Virus record (IMG/VR): IMGVR_UViG_3300047547_000276
Span: 1 to 26,555 of that record
Direction: 5' to 3' (one strand)
DNA from: a virus
DNA length: 26,555 nucleotides
A program made the translations under genes and the position numbers. Under the pieces are notes generated by a model. That model ran no database searches and was not told the origin of the DNA. It saw nothing but the letters and a program-made list of their open reading frames with translations. Of the stretch, positions 25,569 through 26,555 are shown piece by piece (positions within the stretch are counted from its first letter, which is position 1; every line of letters starts with the position of its first letter).

Positions 25569-25762
25569 AGTATATTATTTATATGTTTTACAGTAAGTCA
25601 TTGTAGCTCATTTACAAATTGTTGTGGAAACTTCGCATAGTACAAAATTTCAGCTCATTCTGGAGTCAATTCCTGTGGAGTTGGAGGTACTGAATGCTGT
25701 ACCATCTTAGCATTTCCGTCATTATGGCGGTATATAGTTACATCTACATTATTTCAAAGCAT
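25550..25762 (-). CDS. Unknown small protein, first of a minus operon
   Basis: 70 residues, starting MLGNNVDVTIYRHNDGNAKM, then a Pro-rich stretch (HSVPPTPQELTPEGAEILYY) and a helical end (FPQQFVNELQGLTVKHINN). A variant leader box stands 4 nt before the ATG. No family recognised. Confidence 0.55.
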
Positions 25763-25766
25763 ATAT

Positions 25767-25791
25767 TAAAAGGTTACTTTTAAGTATTATA
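25767..25791 (-). promoter_or_regulatory. Variant leader box and -10 of the right-end minus operon
   Basis: On the minus strand TATAAT (25791-25786) precedes TAACCTTTTA (25776-25767), an 8/10 match to TAACCTTTAC with the same 4-nt spacing to ATG. The -35 at the usual 16-nt distance (TGGCTT) is poor and would overlap the upstream gene's terminator. Confidence 0.55.
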
Positions 25792-25803
25792 ATCAAAACA
25801 AAT

Positions 25804-25826
25804 AAAAAAGCCACCATTTAGGCGAC
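25804..25826 (-). terminator. Terminator after the coiled-coil protein gene
   Basis: On the minus strand GTCGCC (25826-25821), loop, GGTGGC (25815-25810) with two G-U pairs, then TTTTTT (25809-25804). It ends the transcript about 17 nt after the stop at 25843. Confidence 0.8.
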
Positions 25827-25842
25827 TTTTTTATAAACGAGA

Positions 25843-26538
25843 TTAATCGTTGTTTACTGGGCAAGGACCTTCAAGAACCTGAATAAATGAGATAACAGCA
25901 GCGGCAAGACCAGCGGCCATTTTCTTGTTATTCTTACAAACTTCATCTTGTGAAATTGTACGAACTTCATTTTCATCTGTACCTCCTCCATTGCTAGAAA
26001 GGTTTGAAATAGAAGATTGAAGTTGTGAAACTTGGTCTTCAACAGTAGAAATACGAGCGTCAAATCCACCAACTTGTGATTCAAGTGTAGAAACACGAGA
26101 TTCAAGAGCAGCGATAGAAGTATTTACACTAATCTGGAAAGAAGCAAGAGCTTGTGAACAAGCGAGTGCGTCAGCAACAGCTTGTGAAGCAGCACCTTGT
26201 GCAGCAGCAGCAGCAGCAGTAGCAGCATCAGCAGCAGTCTTAGCAGAATCAGCTAGGCTCTTAATATCGAGAAGGTTATCAACGATACTTCCGTCTGTAT
26301 CAAGGTCTAGTGTCTCAACGAGTGCTTTAAGGGCATTTACCTTATTGAGTGTATCCTGACTATCAATAGCTTCAAGCTGTGCAGTAATAACTGCAATCTG
26401 GCTATCAGTATAGTTTCGTGAGTCCTTTAGAGACTTACAAATAGCTGCCTTAGTGGCAACCGCCATTTGATTGATAGACTCAACCAAAATTACCTGTGGG
26501 TTTGGACACTCAACTGTGTCATGAACAATATCTGCCAT
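25843..26538 (-). CDS. Ala-rich coiled-coil protein, probably an abundant virion component
   Basis: 231 residues, starting MADIVHDTVECPNPQVILVE. A helical body has heptads (about residues 40-175), an Ala-rich run (AADAATAAAAAAQGAASQAV) and ALESRVSTLESQVGGFDARI, a trimeric coiled-coil pattern. A Gly/Asn linker (NGGGTDENE) and a short hydrophobic end (MAAGLAAAVISFIQVLEG) follow. No UGA is used, like the capsid gene, so high expression is likely. A head fibre, tail fibre stalk or other virion spike would fit; there is no receptor-binding head domain. The four Cys could form disulphides. Confidence 0.6.
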   Translation of the reverse strand: MADIVHDTVECPNPQVILVESINQMAVATKAAICKSLKDSRNYTDSQIAVITAQLEAIDSQDTLNKVNALKALVETLDLDTDGSIVDNLLDIKSLADSAKTAADAATAAAAAAQGAASQAVADALACSQALASFQISVNTSIAALESRVSTLESQVGGFDARISTVEDQVSQLQSSISNLSSNGGGTDENEVRTISQDEVCKNNKKMAAGLAAAVISFIQVLEGPCPVNND

Positions 26539-26555
26539 ATTATATGGGTAAAGAA
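26539..26555 (-). other. Upstream edge of the coiled-coil gene
   Basis: Only 17 nt remain. On the minus strand they read CCCATATAAT just before the ATG: TATAAT directly abuts the start codon, too close to serve as its own promoter, so the true promoter lies outside the window. Confidence 0.3.

Noticed and set aside
1-26555. UGA=Trp (code 4)
   Set aside because: Trp at Walker A, the HNH C-x-x-C-G, PVDTG and TTGYHVHF would break invariant glycines; TGG is already used for Trp.

Overview
The window reads as most of a tailed phage genome (Caudoviricetes, siphovirus-like, HK97-type capsid) written in a genetic code where UGA means glycine (translation table 25). In the standard code almost every gene is broken. 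With UGA as Gly the window resolves into about 46 tightly packed genes, and the in-frame UGAs fall on glycines of well-known motifs: the terminase Walker A, the HNH zinc finger, the M23 'TGYHVHF' block and the gp10-like 'PVDTG'. UGA=Gly is known from Gracilibacteria/Absconditabacteria (CPR), so the host is probably such a bacterium. CGA still reads sensibly as Arg. All coordinates below use UGA=Gly, with TAA and TAG as the only stops.

Layout. (1) Positions 1-15348 on the minus strand, transcribed right to left: adenine DNA methyltransferase, two small proteins, a ParB-like protein, small terminase, HNH endonuclease, large terminase, portal, prohead protease, major capsid protein, connector/neck/tail-completion proteins, major tail protein, tail assembly chaperone-like protein, tape measure, distal tail protein and a truncated next tail gene. 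(2) Positions 15349-15598: a divergent control region with back-to-back promoters and a structured, probably pseudoknotted leader RNA. (3) Positions 15599-24692 on the plus strand: a replication initiator carrying an origin-like repeat block, HNH and VRR nucleases, ERF annealing protein, a NinB-like protein, a small HTH protein, several short exported proteins, a lipoprotein, two proteins built on short tandem repeats (Cys every third residue; Gly every second), an M23 plus 3D-like peptidoglycan hydrolase and a HAD phosphatase. (4) Positions 24693-26538: terminators, a candidate small RNA with its own promoter and terminator, and minus-strand genes ending in an Ala-rich coiled-coil protein.

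Regulation. A repeated cassette (TTGACT, 16 nt, TATACT-like, then a leader with TAACCTTTAC 3-5 nt before ATG) drives the methyltransferase and four plus-strand units; a variant precedes a right-end minus operon. Gene junctions are often TAATATG or TAATG, which suggests translational coupling, and Shine-Dalgarno sequences are mostly absent. The most abundant structural proteins avoid UGA-Gly. I saw no tRNA, integrase, CRISPR array or insertion sequence. The window starts inside a tail gene, so the genome continues to the left.
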